From: an uncultured Oscillospiraceae bacterium | Lineage (GTDB): Bacteria; Bacillota; Clostridia; Oscillospirales; Oscillospiraceae | Direction: 5' to 3' | DNA: 14,716 nt | Assembly (NCBI GenBank): GCA_934661735.1 | Contig: CAKUJN010000053.1 | Span: 1 to 14,716, forward strand | Part shown: piece by piece, positions 13,290 through 14,716 of the stretch | How positions within the stretch are numbered: position 1 is the first letter of the stretch | Layout of the letters: every line of letters begins with the position of its first letter | Notes under the pieces: model-generated | Told to the model about the DNA's origin: nothing | The model's input: the letters and a program-made list of their open reading frames with translations, nothing else | The model's database searches: none | Program-made: the position numbers and the translations under genes

Positions 13290-14374
13290 TCAAACTGCTT
13301 CACGCGGCGGATTTCCATCTGGATTCGCCGTTTTCCGGCCTTTCGCCGGACAAGGCCGCACAGCGCCGCAGAGAGCAGCGCGGGCTTCTGAGCGAGCTGG
13401 CCGAGCTGTGCAGCGCGCACGGCTGCGAGCTGATGCTGCTGGCGGGCGACCTGTTCGACAGCGATAACGCCTATCCCGACACCATCGAGGCCATGCAGCG
13501 CGCGTTTGCCGCCTGCGCCGCGCAGATCGTCATTGCCCCCGGCAATCACGACTACGCCGCGTCCGGCTCGGCCTACCGCACGGCGCAATGGCCGGAAAAT
13601 GTACATATTTTTACGGAAAATACCGTATCCGCCTTTGAATTTCCGCCGCTCGGCTGCCGCGTTTACGGCGCGGCGTTTACCTCGCCGCAGGAAAACGGCC
13701 TGCTGGAGGGTTTCTGCGCGAAGCAGGACGGGCTGGTCAATCTGATGGTCCTGCACGGCGACGCGCTGAACGCCGCGGGCGGGTATAACTCCGTTTCCAA
13801 AGAGCAGATCGCGGCGTCCGGTCTGGACTATCTGGCGCTGGGTCATATCCACGCGCAGGGCGGCCCCCTGCGCGAGGGCGGCACGTTTTACGCGTGGCCT
13901 GGCTGCCTGATGGGCCGCGGCTTTGACGAGACGGGGCCGCGCGGCGTGCTGCTGGGCGGTGTGGAAAAGGGACGGTGCGAAATGACCTTTACGCCGCTGA
14001 GCGGGCGGCGCTATGAGATTCTGCGCGTTGCTGCCGGCGACGACCCGCTTGCCGCCGTGACGGCGGCGCTCCCCGAGGACACGCAGAACGACATCTACCG
14101 CATCTGCCTGACCGGCGAATCGGAGCCTGTGGACTGCGCGGCGCTCTGGCGCGCGCTGGAGGGGCGCTTTTTCAGCCTCAGCCTCCGTGACGAGACGACG
14201 CCGAAGGTCGACCTGTGGGCCGCGGCGGGCGAGGACACGCTGCGCGGGCTGTATCTGCGCGCGCTGAAAGCGCAGTATGACGCGGCGCCGGACGAGGCCG
14301 CGCGCCGTCTGGCCGCGGACGCGGCAAGGCTGGGCCTTGCGGCGCTGGACGGAAGGGAGGTGCCGGAGCTTTGA
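13286..14374 (+). CDS. DNA repair exonuclease, SbcD/Mre11 family (YhaO-like)
   Basis: A 362-aa metallophosphoesterase nuclease of the SbcD/Mre11 type, expected to cut DNA ends or hairpins together with a Rad50-like ATPase. The start is the ATG at 13286, overlapping the ymdB stop (ATGA), with GGAAAGGA (13271-13278) upstream. The open frame extending back to 13196 lies inside ymdB and is not used. Nuclease motifs in order: AADFHLDSPF (D9, H11), AGDLFD (D55), GNHDY (N87, H88), LHGD (H157) and GHIHAQ (H187, H189). A C-terminal region (about 240-362) follows the phosphoesterase core and is Ala-rich. The sequence style is closer to the Firmicute YhaO branch than to E. coli SbcD. The next gene overlaps by 4 bases and encodes the partner ATPase. 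Confidence 0.9.
   Translation: MIKLLHAADFHLDSPFSGLSPDKAAQRRREQRGLLSELAELCSAHGCELMLLAGDLFDSDNAYPDTIEAMQRAFAACAAQIVIAPGNHDYAASGSAYRTAQWPENVHIFTENTVSAFEFPPLGCRVYGAAFTSPQENGLLEGFCAKQDGLVNLMVLHGDALNAAGGYNSVSKEQIAASGLDYLALGHIHAQGGPLREGGTFYAWPGCLMGRGFDETGPRGVLLGGVEKGRCEMTFTPLSGRRYEILRVAAGDDPLAAVTAALPEDTQNDIYRICLTGESEPVDCAALWRALEGRFFSLSLRDETTPKVDLWAAAGEDTLRGLYLRALKAQYDAAPDEAARRLAADAARLGLAALDGREVPEL
14354..14360 (+). promoter_or_regulatory. Ribosome binding site supporting a TTG start
   Basis: AGGGAGG lies 10 bases before the TTG at 14371 and 25 bases before the first in-frame ATG (14386). Spacing and the conserved N-terminus both favour TTG. Confidence 0.7.
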
Positions 14375-14716
14375 AAATTCTGCAAATGACTGCCTCGTTC
14401 GGAAAGCTGCAAAACGAAACGCTGACGCTGCACGACGGGCTGAACGTCCTGACCGCGCCGAACGAGTCGGGAAAATCGACATGGGCCGCGTTCCTGCTGG
14501 CGATGCTCTACGGCGTCGACTCGTCCGAACGGACGACAAAGACAAACCTTCCAGCCAAGGCGAAATACCGCCCGTGGAGCGGCGCGGCGATGGAGGGGCG
14601 GCTGGAGGTGGAATGGAACGGCCGCCGCATTGCCATCGAGCGCACCGGCAGGGCGCGCGCGCCGATGAGCGAGTTCCGCGCCTATGATCTGGAAACCATG
14701 CAGCCCGTCGCGGGCA
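14371..14716 (+). CDS. SbcC/Rad50-like AAA ATPase (YhaN-like), N-terminal part, cut by window edge
   Basis: The first 115 residues of a Rad50/SbcC-type ATPase; the frame stays open to the right edge. It starts with TTG at 14371, overlapping the upstream TGA (TTGA). The resulting N-terminus, MKILQMTASFGKLQNETLTL, aligns with the usual first beta-strands of the family, which an ATG start at 14386 would cut off. Walker A is APNESGKST at about residues 29-37 (Lys35), followed by 'FLLAMLYGVDSSERT', typical of the YhaN branch. It should form a complex with the YhaO-like nuclease encoded just before it. The coiled-coil region, Walker B and signature lie outside the window. Confidence 0.88.
   Translation, partial: MKILQMTASFGKLQNETLTLHDGLNVLTAPNESGKSTWAAFLLAMLYGVDSSERTTKTNLPAKAKYRPWSGAAMEGRLEVEWNGRRIAIERTGRARAPMSEFRAYDLETMQPVAG

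Noticed and set aside
13091..14545. - strand open frame of 484 codons opposite the YhaO-like gene
   Set aside because: Arg/Ala-rich shadow of the + strand genes, no recognisable motif; + strand genes show full nuclease and ATPase motifs.

Overview
The window looks like chromosomal DNA of a GC-rich gut-type Firmicute, most likely the Oscillospirales/Oscillospiraceae. That placement is an inference from strong AGGAGG-type ribosome binding sites, protein style, an ECF sigma/anti-sigma pair typical of that group, and hairpin-rich intergenic repeats. No RNA gene, CRISPR array or transposase is visible.

Left part (1-6748): a peptide-type ABC importer operon on the + strand. It runs from a substrate-binding protein (family 5, left end cut by the window) through OppB, OppC, OppD and OppF to a 72-aa single-membrane-span protein, and ends in a strong terminator. 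Two subunits carry large insertions. OppC has a complete seven-repeat RCC1/BLIP-II-like beta-propeller (about 280 aa) in the extracytoplasmic loop after its first membrane helix. OppF has about 180 aa, mostly predicted coiled coil, between the Walker A motif and the Q-loop. Both flanking transporter cores look intact. This two-faced decorated Opp transporter is the most unusual thing in the window.

Middle (6750-10376): about 870 bases without a gene, made of modular hairpins and inverted repeats. Then come two divergent metalloaminopeptidases, an M29 enzyme (AmpS/PepS type, - strand) and an M18 enzyme (ApeB type, + strand). They share a short promoter region centred on a perfect 15-bp inverted repeat. 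Their closeness to a peptide importer fits a peptide-use neighbourhood: import outside, final hydrolysis inside.

Right part (10465-14716): on the - strand, an ECF sigma factor translationally coupled to a membrane anti-sigma-like protein whose outer domain ends in Asp-box (BNR) repeats. A candidate autoregulatory ECF promoter lies in front of it. Divergently on the + strand is a tightly coupled set: a YmdB-type metallophosphoesterase, a YhaO/SbcD-type DNA repair nuclease and the start of a YhaN/SbcC-type ATPase. The last begins with TTG and is cut by the right edge.
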